From Perkinsus marinus ATCC 50983 (taxonomy: Eukaryota > Perkinsozoa > Perkinsida > Perkinsidae): DNA of 64,000 nt. The stretch is taken from positions 37,401 to 101,400 of the forward strand of contig NW_003211408.1 in assembly GCF_000006405.1 (NCBI RefSeq). The letters are read 5' to 3'. Position numbers and translations under genes: made by a program. The notes under the pieces were generated by a model. It had not been told where the DNA came from. It saw only the letters and a list, made by a program, of their open reading frames with translations, and searched no databases. Positions 1-11,092 of the stretch are shown piece by piece. Every line of letters begins with the position of its first letter. The stretch's first letter is position 1.

Positions 1-344
1 GTCTTTGTTACTGATGGTCTCCCGAACAACACTTGCTCCCTGAGTGCCGACCTGACAGATGATGAGATTGGACCTGTGACCTCAAAGCTAGAGGCAGTTA
101 CTGATGATGTTATTCTCTCACGATTCAGCCACAAGGCAAACAGAGAGAAGCCAACTAGGCCAGCTGCTAGTTGTAGCCGACGTGAACGGACCTATACAGA
201 TAGTCGGGATGACAACGGACTCATCGAACTTAGAAAGGCAACAGCAACAACAACAACAACAACAGCAATAATACGAAAGGGTTTGTTGTGAATCCTTGCA
301 ACTTATGTAAACTCGTTATGGCGCTGTATTATACAGGAGAGGTG

Positions 345-572
345 TCACGCTGAGTGATAAGGCCTGCTTACCCCAGCCATCTTCACTAACTGATCGACTT
401 TATTAGCCACTGCCTCCCCATAAGAGGAGTGGGGAGCCGAGTGGGGAGCCCTCGGCGCTACGACGACCGGCTCCTTATAAAAATGTCGAGGAAAACGATA
501 TGACCTAGAGGCAAGAGGTCGCATATGAGCAGCAACATGCCGTCTTAAAACAGGAGTGGTTCTTCTAAGCAT
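345..572 (-). CDS. Small basic protein with possible mitochondrial presequence
   Basis: A 75-residue single-exon reading frame with an ATG start. The first 35 residues are rich in Arg, His and Ser with no acidic residue (it begins MLRRTTPVLRRHVAAHMRPL), which is the look of a mitochondrial targeting peptide. The rest is Pro/Ala/His rich and ends in VSRPYHSA. I recognise no family. It could be a short subunit of a mitochondrial complex or a chance frame; it does not overlap a better candidate. Confidence 0.35.
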   Translation of the reverse strand: MLRRTTPVLRRHVAAHMRPLASRSYRFPRHFYKEPVVVAPRAPHSAPHSSYGEAVANKVDQLVKMAGVSRPYHSA

Positions 573-999
573 CGTTAAACATTAACAGGAAGAAACTACC
601 GAGTGGGATTCATCAACAAAGCATGGGGAGGGTTATGAATCCGATCGGGAGCTCAGTCGATCCTTCTTGCATTCTGTCAGCGTCAGCCGGCTTGCAGAAC
701 TCACTGGGCAGAACTCAACACCCAAACGAGATGTGATGAATCTCACCTCCTCGAACATGAGATAGTTGGCGAAGCACTGAAGTAGTACTCCAGTTGCGTG
801 GTATTTGGACGACATCAGCTTGTGATAGAAATGGTCGCCTTCATGGACATCGAAGAAACTTAAAACATACAGAATTATTATGATAGAGAAAAAACGGAAA
901 GGAAAAGGGTGAATATCCGTTATTGAATAGTTTCTCAAAAGATCATCATGCTAGTGGTGTAGCCCATCACTGAGTGGTCGGAGCAGGGGCGTGCACAGC

Positions 1000-1939
1000 C
1001 TAGAAGGTCTCCTGTTTGTCAGCATAGATCTGCTGTGCGAGTACATGGTTCTCATAGGTGACGAGTGGATTACTGAAGAAGTGGGCAATCGGCTCTCTGT
1101 GATGATGATTGAGAGCATCTTCATCACGTATGAGGGCCGTGTGTTGCTCCCTCTCCAGTGTGCAGGAGGGCAGACCAGACTCCTTTACCCTGTTGGCATT
1201 GTCCAAATTAAACTCGTTGTGCATCAGGGAGAGATCATGTGCCGTGCAATTTTCACGGTTTCCCAGGCATGCATCGGCCTTGCTCTTCTCCCACACTAAG
1301 CGGTCAAATTCCCCCTTGTTCGCGTAGCCAGGCTTGCCATTCGGCGGATAAGATGTGACCGTCTTTACAACAGCACCAGCAGAATGGTCGTAGGACTCCT
1401 CGGAAGAGGCCGCCGCCACCTCAGCACGGCTCGGCAGGACCACTGGAGTTCTACGAGGCTCCCCTCCAGTTGGCTGAAGCCCCCCCTTCGACGGAGCTGC
1501 AGGATGATCGTGTGCATACTGTAGCTCAGACGAGGTATCATCACGATGTGTGACCACATCAATCACTTTACCAACCTCTGTGGCCTGGTGCGACAGACCA
1601 ATGATAGGCTGGTGGTTGAGAGGCAGACGAGGTACCTGCCAAACAGCAGCCATGAACGAGTTTGCCTCTAAATACGAGAATTCCCCTTCAGATAACGAAA
1701 TGAAGGGAACTACTCCACTAGAATCGCATACTTCTACGACTACCGGGTGTATTTGGACTTACACGTTCATGCAGGATAGCATCTTTAACAGTATCGTGTT
1801 TATGACTCAACTCGCTCTCCAAGCCTTCAACTGTTGGATACACCTGCGAGAGGATGATACGATCATAGTCTTGGGCTAGTTGTCTTACGTCCCCAGTGGA
1901 ACGGCCACGGGAAGGTTGCGAGGGAATATCTTCGAACAT
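1000..1939 (-). CDS. Hypothetical protein, two exons, about 280 residues
   Basis: Exon 1 runs from the ATG at 1939 to 1765. It encodes MFEDIPSQPSRGRS and then a helical stretch with VRQLAQDYDRIILSQVYPTV. The intron is 1668-1764 (donor GTGTAAG, acceptor TTTAG on the minus strand). Exon 2 is 1667-1000 and reads in frame through MAAVWQVPRLPLNHQP to a stop. The C-terminal half is charged and soluble (GEFDRLVWEKSKADACLGNR, then a His/Asn-rich part). I do not recognise the family. The splice was chosen because it joins two long open frames in phase; the protein has no predicted membrane segment. Confidence 0.5.
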
Positions 1940-2312
1940 TTGTGGTATTGAATAAATAGAGAACAGAAAGTAACTGTCAAGTTGCGATGAATGACCACAA
2001 ACAGAGTCGGAAATAGACAATCCCAGGACGCTGGTATCGAGAGCTGTCATGCACTGTTACACCAAGATCATCACTCAAAATGCTAGAAATATATCGCTAT
2101 GCGCATGCGTGCTAATCGTCATCACATCTATCAACCCTATAATAAACCCTTGGAATTCATGTGAAGTGGAAGCGATTATTATCGTACGACATATGGCCGC
2201 GGGAACACAACATATCTTCCATGAGGGCTGGAGGCCCTCGAGGGAAGCACGATTACTTCCATTATAATTCAGCTTGTAGGTTATGATAGGAAGAAGCAGT
2301 TAGTGAACATTT

Positions 2313-3740
2313 TCAATGATGTTCTTCCACATTAGAGAACCAGCTCTTGAGGGATTCGAGGAACTGCTCCCCTTGAGGAGGATATATATTAGTACTGTGA
2401 CCACCCCCTCGAATTGGAACTTTAGTGTAGTTAACACTATCAACGCAGTCTGCCAGCTCCTCCATTGCATTAGGAGATATTTCCCAATCCTTAGTGCCTA
2501 AGATGAGACCAGTTCAGAGAACCCATTCGCAGTTAACTCACCATGCAAATTCACAATGGGTATTTGCGGGTCACGACCTTGTAAATCTCGCAGTAGCCTG
2601 GCCGTATCGAAGCGGAACTCCGAGCCCTGGAGGGCGAACCTGAACAGCCACTCAGTGGGATTCATGCTGACACGGAGGATGTGGTCTGACAAGAAGCCCC
2701 ATCGGATAATGCCCAGCCTGATGGACCGAGGGAAGATCCATAAGAACCAGGTAGAGATATGGTCAGCTGCGACTTCCTCAAAGGTAGGGAATGTCGATTC
2801 CAATATCACCCCGCTGACCTAGACAACAACAGTCACTGACTCGAGTAAGGGTGGACAAGAGGTCTCACTTGCTGGTTTCTATCAAGTGCATGGAGAGCCG
2901 CATAGACGGCCTCTGGGCCTCCCAAAGAATGACCATACACATAAAGAGGTAACTAATGGTGCTTTTGACGATGAGTCGGCTCATCCGCTGACTACTACGT
3001 TTAGTTCCCTCGAAACATTATCGATGGCCCAGTCAGTGACCGTCCTGATATCCTCGGTGATCCCATCAACATAAGGGAACCCAGTAGAGTCTCCGTACCT
3101 AGACTCACTCCGAATGTGAACTGTGATGATGTTGTGAGCTGCCCACCCTCTCAAATCAGCAGTGACAACATGAGTATCCATGTCCTCAGCAAGATGTCGA
3201 TAAAGTTCTCTACGATGACCATGTTCTCTGGCACCAGCTTGACCATGGGAAATACCTACAGCATGGATATTTGCAGCAGAACCATGAGCAATCGGTCTAA
3301 TGCCACCCAATGAGCTCACACANNNNNNNNNNNNNNNNNNNNNNNNNNNNNNNNNNNNNNNNNNNNNNNNNNNNNNNNNNNNNNNNNNNNNNNNNNNNNN
3401 NNNNNNNNNNNNNNNNNNNNNNAAAGAGACCATGAATAGCATGAGTAGGATTTGGTAGGGAGGTATACACACCACTGCATCGAACTGTCTCATCATCCAC
3501 GACATGAATGTCAATTGCATTAGTGATGATATTATCACCACGCTGAAGCATAAATATGGCTGGTACGCTGAAATCCAATGTCACCGTGAGAAACATCCAA
3601 AAAGAGGATAGCCTACCTGCTAGACCCTCCACTGCGATGTACTGCGCACCGAACTTCCCAGCAAGAGCTGTGACTGCCGATTGATATCCACCAAGGAAGG
3701 CCAGGGCAAGGAGGGCCACGGCACGACGGAGCCGACGTTT
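2313..3740 (-). CDS. ABHD12-like alpha/beta hydrolase (monoacylglycerol/lysophospholipid lipase type), interrupted by assembly gap
   Basis: Serine hydrolase of the ABHD12 type, expected to act on monoacylglycerol or lysophosphatidylserine at the ER membrane. Going N to C: a membrane segment (ALLALAFLGG, about 3640-3700), a beta-strand region (IDIHVVDDETVRC), then after the gap HRRELYRHLAEDMDTHVVTA. An intron then joins to RGYGDSTG. The nucleophile elbow GHSLGG lies in exon 2869-2952. ILESTFPTF opens exon 2542-2818. The last exon, 2313-2497, holds LHGTKDW and the catalytic His in GGGHST, ending EEHH. The triad is therefore complete except for sequence lost in the gap 3323-3422. Introns seen: 2498-2541, 2819-2868, 2953-2998. 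The N-terminus is not fixed; the membrane-protein exons just upstream may be part of the same gene. Confidence 0.75.
3323..3422. other. Assembly gap, 100 N
   Basis: Exactly 100 unknown bases inside the hydrolase gene. The round number says it is a scaffold placeholder, so its true length is unknown. Confidence 0.99.
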
Positions 3741-3789
3741 ATGAACCTTATGATGGATTCAATTACATTGAATCCAAACAGGTGGTGGA

Positions 3790-4949
3790 TGCATTACCTG
3801 GGAGTGGCTGACAGGAATATGATCATCAATAGCGACATGCGTCTTCATAGACCATTTCGATGCTGTGAAAGCCAACAGATAAAAAGGAAATGTCGCCGCT
3901 GAACAGAAGAACACTACTCGAACCGATATGCTCTCGGATTTCAAATCCAGAGGCCCTGAGATCGATCCCGGTACCTTACCAACAAAAGTGATGAACCTTG
4001 CACTTGAGAGCAGCCCTGCTATGCTTTGATCAGAACCTTGGTCGTCGGAGGACCCAAAGGCCATAGCTGATACCGCACCCACTACTATCAATATAGAACC
4101 GATAGTCTAAGATGGACACAGTAGGACGACGTATAGATGCCACCAAAATACACAATAAGCCTTGTCAAATTTAACGCCTACTGCAGTTCATCGCATAATG
4201 ACTGTCAGAGCTGATAATAATATTTCCTGAACTGCTCACTGCAAAATCAACGGCAATGAAAGTCCCTGTATGATGATACACTCACGTTATGCGCATTATT
4301 ACTTGTGCTCTAGATAGACCCTCCCCGAGCATAACACGAGCTACTGCTGCATTGGCTGGCACAGTCAGGCCCGAGGAACATGCTCTAATGGACATCGAGA
4401 TATAAACCAAAGACCAGAAGTCGAACACTGCTGACAGTATGTAGAATATTACAGCTAACCTGAGGTAAGGTTAATATCAGCCTAAGTGACTGTCAATACT
4501 CTAGAGCTATTGACTACCCAACGATTCTCCGTTTATAGACCGGAGGCGGCTCCCATGCATCCATGTCCATCAATATCATCTGTTGTACTCTTGCCTCGAT
4601 ACGTAGTGCATCTAACTTCATCAACGAGTTCGCTATCGCTGTCACCACACACGATGTGAGGCACAGGAAACCTGACAGTGTTCAATGTCGCTGATCCATC
4701 CTCAGGATCAAAGGTGGTAGTGAATGTCTCGCAATGGGAATAGGAATGAATATGGACTTGTAGCCGTATAGGGTCGAGGAGTTCGGTAGAGAGAGTACTA
4801 CATCCAAGTGCCAAATGCTTGACTTCAGGTGTAGATGGTGATGATTTTGGAAATGAGTATCCAAATGCTGCCCAAGCTGCACCAAAAGGGGTGAAGGCTG
4901 ATGTCGATGCGGCTGCTACTGAGAACCAATCATGCTGTGTGAGGTGCAT
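3790..4949 (-). CDS. Multipass membrane protein exons, unassigned (possibly 5' part of the hydrolase gene)
   Basis: Several coding-like minus-strand blocks. The first, 4949-4533, begins MHLTQHDWFSVAAASTSAF and is soluble, with no recognised domain. A block near 4450-4300 reads AVIFYILSAVFDFWSLVYIS, a good membrane helix. A block from about 4090 reads ILIVVGAVSAMAFG, then SSARFITF. It is joined across intron 3899-3979 to AATFPFYLLAFTASKW, then SMKTHVAIDDHIPVSHSQ before a GTAATG donor. Intron borders between the first blocks are unresolved. The last block ends where the hydrolase membrane exon could begin (VHKRRLRRAV), so one long gene with an N-terminal membrane module is as likely as two genes. 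Confidence 0.35.
3899..3979 (-). other. Intron containing a tRNA-like sequence (on + strand)
   Basis: Intron of the minus-strand membrane gene (donor GTAAGG at 3979, acceptor TTCAG ending at 3899). Read on the plus strand it holds an anticodon-arm-like stretch (CTCTCGGATTTCAAATCC, 3931-3948) followed by a T-arm/B-box-like GATCGATCCCGG ending near 3971. No complete cloverleaf is evident by eye. Confidence 0.4.
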
Positions 4950-5204
4950 TGAGCACAATTATTGAAAACCGATGATACCACAACTCTTACACTTCTTGAA
5001 TAGACTAACCCAACACGAACTAACAATGGAACACTTTGCATAGTATTACATGCTTCTCCATCCATATACTACATAAGCCACTGAACAACATGGCAGCTCG
5101 TCATCCTCTATTAGCTGGAAGCCATAGCACACTCATTGGTTACTCACCGTTACTAACCTCATACGAATGGGACTCTCGAGTACCGACCTCCGGTAACCGG
5201 TGAC

Positions 5205-5700
5205 ATGATGGACCATGAGCCCCTATTACGCTTCTCCCCTTATCACCCCTTCGTCGCAGTAGATCCGGGAGCTCTTAAGGAAGCTGTGAGGGCCTCACTA
5301 TCCATGCAAGCGGTAGTTGTCCATGATGATGCTCATGTAATTAGTGACCACCGGTCACCGGCTCAGAATGTCTTAGGGGATGGTTGTGTGGGAGGTAAAA
5401 GAGGGCGTAACCCAGCAATATATTACTACTCCTGTTATGCCGCCTTCCACTCGCTGGTAAAGCCCAGAGCCGCGAGGTGGGGCTGTAATCGTCTATATCG
5501 AGTCGCTAGTAGTCAGAGGCATACACTTCTTACAGATCAGCTTCGAAGTAACAGACATAACAGCAGTATTCCTAACAGTTCACAAGAACATCATCTATGC
5601 TGCGAGGAACCTCAACTTCTCTGGTATTGATCATAAGTCCACCTTCTTAATATTAGCGAAGTCAGGAAGATGGCGAGCGAAAATAGTGATGGTAATGTGA
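5205..5700 (+). CDS. Hypothetical protein, two exons, about 137 residues
   Basis: The ATG at 5205 opens MMDHEPLLRFSPYHPFVAVD in exon 1 (to 5394). A GTAAAA donor and GCGAG acceptor give an 83-nt intron (5395-5477). Exon 2 reads GGAVIVYIESLVVRGIHF, then FEVTDITAVFLTVHKNIIYA, to a stop at 5700. The second exon has strong hydrophobic/polar alternation typical of beta structure, which argues for real coding. Family not recognised; the donor is not ideal. Confidence 0.3.
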
Positions 5701-5904
5701 ATTTAGTGAAGAGGTCTGGATCTACTGCTTGGAGTGGTGACCATTATGATCTTCAAGTTAGCTGCGACTCTCCCGTACACTACTCAGACTTTCCCACCCT
5801 TGAGTCGGTAACTCGACTCACCCACCCTTGGCTGCAAACCGGAACATTGAACTACGATGAGTAACCTACAGACCTCAGAAAGTAGCCAAAGTAGTGACGT
5901 ACAG

Positions 5905-5940
5905 AGAGAGATCTAACCGAGTAGTTCAATGATACCTGCC
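5905..5940 (+). repeat. Left copy of 36-bp direct repeat flanking the recombinase element
   Basis: Begins AGAGAGATCTAACCGAGTAG and ends GATACCTGCC; identical over 36 bases to 7657-7692, 1752 bp away in the same orientation. Too long for a simple target duplication of a Crypton; it may be a recombination-site repeat. Confidence 0.9.
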
Positions 5941-5956
5941 CAATCCACCAACCCGG

Positions 5957-7123
5957 TTAGCTCAGCCAAGGATGGACATCGCCTTGCATAGACTCAACTA
6001 TCCAATCCTTTTCCACATTCGATATAGCCGGCATGTCCGTCTGGTGCTCTCGTCGTCCGATCACATCTCCGCCCGTCCCTGCGGCTCCCGACGACTTAGC
6101 GGTTTCAGCTCCCTGTGATTCCACCACAGTCGCAGAATAGCCCAGACTATCGGCTATGTAGGCCTCCCGGGCGTACCGATTGATACAATCACTGCGCCAT
6201 CGACCAAACTTCTTCACTTTGTTCCGCTCGATTCCGGCCCTGAGTAGCCACTGGCACCCGCCGGCTCTCATGCTATGTAGAGAGTAACCTATCCATCCTT
6301 GTATCCCGGCTTTTGCTAGGTCCTCCTTCAATAGCCTTCGAAACTCCTTCTGAGTCCACCTGCAGCTCTTACTATTTGTACACAGTAGATGGTCTGGTGC
6401 GGCCCCTAGTTGATTTCTTGACTGGAGTAGGTATGCCGCGGCACGCACGGGACATATCAACCCAACGTCATCCCCCTCCTGGGTACAGAGAGCACCTAGC
6501 TGCCTCTTCTCGCCAGATAACCGCTGGTCTGTCTTCGAGCCTTCGATTATGATAGACACGCTAGTATTCCTTTGTCCGATCGACACATGGCTCACTTTCA
6601 GACTCAGGAGCTCGTCTCCTCGCAGAAGAAACCATGACCCCAGGACGTAGCTCGCTGCTCGCTGCTTGGCGAAAAAACCGGAGGCCGATTTGCATAAACT
6701 CATCAGCACCCCTAGAGTCAATGGCTCGGCCTGCTTTGGTCCTCCAATATGGCGTTCGCAGGCGGTCTTAATCCTCCGCGCATATGCACGCTGACAACTC
6801 GATAGTTTATAACCCAATAACTCGTTGAAGGCGATAGCCGTCGACAAATAGTCAGCCGCCGATCTGTAGTTGGCCTCCCGCAACGCTGCTGTTACTCTTT
6901 CCATTTTCTTCTCATCTAGAGGAAACGGCTCAAAGCCCATCTTCCCGCTCATCTCCTCCCACAACTTTAGTCTAGATCGGTATGTGGCCTTAGTACTCTC
7001 GGCTAGCATTGCTTTGCGCATAGTAGAAACGGCCCGCTCTAGCTCACTCACGTTAGCCGGCTCCGAAAGGTAATGGGCTCGCTTCCGCGAACCTCGCTTG
7101 CGCAGCTGGGATGGAATGAGCAT
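5957..7123 (-). CDS. Tyrosine recombinase/integrase
   Basis: A 388-residue protein from the ATG at 7123 (an in-frame stop lies just upstream). It would cut and rejoin DNA through a 3'-phosphotyrosine to mobilise its element. An N-terminal SAM-like, helix-rich part (MRKAMLAESTKATYRSRLKL) precedes the catalytic domain. In that domain I see the first Arg in LLRGDELLSL (about residue 168) and a Lys in EGSKTDQ (about 197). HSMRAGG follows (His 283, Arg 286), then GRWRSD with Trp in the second-His position (about 309) and RYAREAY with the likely nucleophile Tyr at about 317. The Trp-to-Tyr spacing of eight residues matches DIRS/Crypton recombinases. No intron or frameshift is visible. The tail after residue 330 is Gly/Ala rich and not conserved in the family as I know it. 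Confidence 0.85.
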   Translation of the reverse strand: MLIPSQLRKRGSRKRAHYLSEPANVSELERAVSTMRKAMLAESTKATYRSRLKLWEEMSGKMGFEPFPLDEKKMERVTAALREANYRSAADYLSTAIAFNELLGYKLSSCQRAYARRIKTACERHIGGPKQAEPLTLGVLMSLCKSASGFFAKQRAASYVLGSWFLLRGDELLSLKVSHVSIGQRNTSVSIIIEGSKTDQRLSGEKRQLGALCTQEGDDVGLICPVRAAAYLLQSRNQLGAAPDHLLCTNSKSCRWTQKEFRRLLKEDLAKAGIQGWIGYSLHSMRAGGCQWLLRAGIERNKVKKFGRWRSDCINRYAREAYIADSLGYSATVVESQGAETAKSSGAAGTGGDVIGRREHQTDMPAISNVEKDWIVESMQGDVHPWLS

Positions 7124-7656
7124 GAGGAGATAGGACAAGCAACCCTACTGAGGGACTAAGACATGAGCCACCGCAGGAATAAACGCCGTAACTGACCTGC
7201 TCACGCCCAAACGGCCCCGACAGGCCCACATCAGTGGAGGCGATCCTGCTCGCACTGTGGTCAACGCGCCGTAGCACAGAATGCTACACTAGGCGAAGCC
7301 TTGGCAACCCGCCGATCGGCTGTATCACTCAACAGCGTTGACCCATCCGAGGGAGGGCCACCCGCCACTCCCGTTAGGTAACACTCGTTTCACGCAAGGC
7401 CACCCGCCTTGAAGGAAAAAGAAAAGGTTATTCACGCTCATCCCGAGCATCCAGTGATGGCTGCTGACTACAACCCGTAGTACACCGCAGCGACTAGACG
7501 TCTAACCATCCAACTCCGATGAGACGAACAACCAATAAAGGGGGGCAAAAAAAAAGAATAGAGGACGGCGCAAGGAATGGAGATACGGCGCTCCGTGCAG
7601 GTAGACCATCCAATGGATGGCATCCATATGCCCGAAACACGAAACATCGAGCCCCC

Positions 7657-7692
7657 AGAGAGATCTAACCGAGTAGTTCAATGATACCTGCC
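7657..7692 (+). repeat. Right copy of 36-bp direct repeat flanking the recombinase element
   Basis: Identical to 5905-5940 over 36 bases; flanks diverge at once on both sides (C versus T at the base that follows). Confidence 0.9.
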
Positions 7693-7930
7693 TAGGGGCG
7701 GCAGTGGGTGGGTTAAAAAAAAGTGGGGATCGTACCCAGAGAACGACTGCATGACACTGTCAGTATCACTGCCCAGTAATCGTAGGGGCTGAATTACCAC
7801 CAAATTGTCATCTTGGCATCTTGACCTAACTCACACACCGTCGAGTCTCTTGTCACTTGAACTCTTAAGCATGTTCCCATGCTTCTCCATACAAGTGTGT
7901 TGTGGTAGTAGTTGTTGTTGTCTTATCGGA

Positions 7931-10294
7931 ATGGCTACCAGCTCCCAGCAGCTTGTATCGGCCAACAGGAAGAAGGACTTTAAGAAGGTGGGCTAGTGAT
8001 CGGCTGCTGGCTTGGCATTGTTTATATCTATTGCCAGAAAACTGACCCTGGGGAGGCAAAGAAGCGACGGGAGGAGGAGATCAAGGACCAACGGAAGGAG
8101 GAGAAGGAAGCGAAGATATCGGCTATACGGCAGAGTGCGGCAGGTAGTAGAAGTCGGTCAACTTGGGTGGGTTGGATGGCTATTGATAGACGCTGATAAT
8201 GCCCCCTCTGGTAAGAAAGGATTCTTCTCGGATAAGAAGTTCACTGACCTTCAAATCTGTGATCCCCTCAAAGAGGCCCTCACGGCTTGTAGCTTCACTA
8301 CGATGACGGATATTCAGGCTAAGGCGATTCCTCTTATGCTCAAGGGGAAGGATGTACTAGAAGCGATGGGACGGGTGGAGACGGTTCACGAGCCTCCATT
8401 TCACAGGTACTGGGTGCAGCTAAGACCGGATCTGGCAAGACACTGGCCTTCTTGGTACCGGCCTTAGAACTCCTCGTTGCCACCCGTTTTCAACCTAAAA
8501 ATGGTAAGCAGGCGGTACCCTTGGAGGGTTACTCGTGGTGCTGGGATGCAGGTACTGGCGTTATGATCATCTCACCCACTCGTGAGCTGGCCATGCAAAT
8601 CTTTGACGTTTGCAAGAGGGTAGTAAATACTCCCCAGCGTGACCACCTAGAAGCTATGCTTCAGCTCGTTGACTCAACCAAGCTGTCTCAAACTTACGGT
8701 ATCGTTATGGGAGGGGTGAATAGGAAGAATGAAGCGGATAAGCTATCAAGAGGAATCAATATTCTTGGTAAGGCAACTGACCCGTGGCCTCAGCGGGTGG
8801 ACTCTCCTCTAGTTGCCACGCCGGGCCGACTACTGGATCATCTCCAGAATACCAGGGGGTTCGTCTATGCTAATCTCATGAGCTTGGTTATTGATGAGGC
8901 CGATCGGATACTTCAAATTGGTAGTGTTGGGGGGATCTTGGCTCGTGTTTCATTGGAAGTGTTGTAGGTTTTGAGGAGGATATGAACCAAATATTGAAGA
9001 TACTCCCTAAAAAGCGACAGACTTCTCTGTTTTCGGCGACTCAAACGCAGAAGGTAGGTTGTCCGCTGACCTCTTCTGGCATCGATGAGTTGCTTCAGGT
9101 CAATGATCTGGCCCGGTTGTCCCTGAAAAAGCCCATATTCGTGCAGAGCAAGGGAGCTGATGATGTAGTGGAAGGAGCACTGCTGGTGGGGTGGACATGT
9201 TGTGACAGGATGCGGCTATTTCGACAGCCTCTGGGTTGGTCCAGGGATATGTTGTGGTTGGTGGGGACGATCGTCTGCGACTTCTCTTCACATTCCTAAA
9301 GAAGAACCAAAAAAAGAAGGTTACAAAATCGTTGTTTGAATTACGTTCTACATGCCCATCAGGTTATGGTTTTCTTCTCCTCGTGCAATTCGGTGAAGTT
9401 CCATGACGAGCTCCTCAACTACATCGACATACCTGTTATATCCATCCACGGTCAGAAGAAGCAGTCGGCTCGCATGACCAACTTCTATCGATTCTGCCAA
9501 ATGGAGTCGGGTATACTACTGTGTAGGTGGTGGCTGGGGACGACTATCGACTGTGATTTGACCGTGGAGTGGTATGGATACGTGTAGGTACGGATGTAGC
9601 TGCAAGAGGTTTGGATATTCCTAAAGTTGATTGGATTGTTCAGTACGATCCTCCAGATGATCCGAAAGTACTCGACTCACTTGACGTAGATGGATATATC
9701 TACCTCTCAGGAATACATTCATCGTGTTGGGCGTACTGCTCGTGGCGCCGAGGGTACTGGTAAGGCCCTCCTCTTCCTCATGCCAGAGGAGCTAGGTTTC
9801 CTGAGGTAGGCAGGGAGCTGAATAGAGGTATCGCAACTGTGGGCTAGGTACCTTCGTAAATCGGGCGTGACGACCCTCAACGAGTACGTGTTCCCACCAG
9901 CTAAAGTGGCTAATATACAGCATCAGTTGGAGAAGCTAGTCGAGTCGAATTATCACCTTCATCGGGCTAGTCGGGATGCTTATCGATCGTATCTGCACGC
10001 TTATGCTGCCCATGCCTCTAAGGATTGCTTTGATGTCCACTCACTGGACCTGCAGAAGCTAGCCAAGTGCTTTGGATTTGCAGTGCCACCGAAGGTTGAT
10101 CTCAATTTGAAGGATACGAAGAAGAGCGACAGGCAAGTTGGGATGAGGGATATCCACGTGGAGTATGCTGCGTTTTCAGGGGCGGGCGGAAAATGGTAAA
10201 GTCAGGAAGGTTCAATAAGGGTCAGGGTGACTTTAGCGCTAGCAACCCTTATGGGAAGAAGACCAATGGAGACAAACGTCAGTTCAGCATGTAG
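7931..10294 (+). CDS. HAS1: DEAD-box RNA helicase Has1/DDX18
   Basis: ATP-dependent RNA helicase of the nucleolus, acting in 60S (and 40S) ribosome assembly. Thirteen exons splice in frame from the ATG at 7931. Motifs in order: TDIQAKAIP (Q motif), AAKTGSGKT (Walker A), [25 protein letters not shown] (DEAD box reads DEAD), [23 protein letters not shown] and HRVGRTARG. The Has1-specific C-terminus follows, with [20 protein letters not shown] and [14 protein letters not shown], ending in FSASNPYG and a basic tail. Introns: 7988-8037, 8144-8189, 8354-8406, 8504-8551, 8768-8812, 8921-8967, 9054-9098, 9165-9208, 9320-9362, 9523-9587, 9668-9710, 9806-9847 and 10133-10179. All are 42-65 nt. The last intron uses a GC-AG pair. 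The N-terminus is shorter than in yeast but keeps the acidic/basic stretch. Confidence 0.93.
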
Positions 10295-11092
10295 AAGGGG
10301 GATAGTAGAGCACTGATGAGGATACCAGAGTTAGTACCGTTCCTTCAACAACTCTCAACGTCAATACCATCTGTTAATAGTACGGTTAGTATCGGCTTGC
10401 TGGAGGACATTCTCCTCTCGACCATTCTATACCACACTGTTTCCACATTACTGGAAGATCGCCTTCTTGTTGGGGAGGGATATGTGGCAAGATCATGATG
10501 AATAGAGAGCCTGACGATAGCTGCCTCGAGCAGTTGTATGCATGCTGACCTATAAATAACTACACTTGACCTGAGTCTTGACATTATGGGCTTCTTGAGT
10601 GTTGTCATCTTGCAGTGTTTTTGAGTCCAACATGACTTCTACATGTCTGGATTCGTTATCCGTAGGGTGAGGTATGGTCAAGGAAGCAGAAGTAGACAGT
10701 TGAATGGCTTGGGAAGTGAACTGATATTATTGTTGATATTAATCACGTCTTCAGCTCAATTTCGATGATGTTAACTGTGGGGTTGTTTTGGTTCCCAGCG
10801 TGCCATGAAGGAAGCAAGGAGGGGACTGTTTAGTACGTCGATAGTGAAGAGCGCTATCGCTGAGAATGTCTGAGATCCTCACCAAATTTGGCAGATAACG
10901 CGGTGGAGAGTTGAAGTGGAGTTACAACCTGCATAGTGACAAGTCATTGTCAACGGGCTTCTTGTAACGAGACCTCGTATGGACTCGTTTCTCTCTCTTA
11001 TGGGTTTGTGAGTTGCTAGTAGTACAATGCATTGGTCCCGGGCGTGGCATACAGCATGGTGTACAGGACGTGTTGTTTGCTTGTATTGAGCA
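10295..11092. other. Intergenic, no gene seen
   Basis: Has1 3' flank and SURF2 5' flank. Short frames only; no domain, RNA gene or repeat recognised. Confidence 0.6.

Larger units (their letters stand above)
5905..7692 (-). mobile_element. Tyrosine-recombinase mobile element (Crypton-like or remnant of a DIRS-type element)
   Basis: A 1.79-kb block bounded by a 36-bp direct repeat and carrying one long minus-strand gene for a tyrosine recombinase. No reverse transcriptase, RNase H or gag frame lies inside, so it resembles a Crypton (recombinase only) more than a DIRS/Ngaro retroelement. The recombinase stop codon lies 16 bp from the inner edge of the left repeat. The 530 bp upstream of the gene is non-coding and holds a shorter repeat, GGCCACCCGCC, twice (about 7346 and 7399) plus a run of A after GGGG near 7540. 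The recombinase frame is uninterrupted, so the copy may be recent. Confidence 0.55.
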
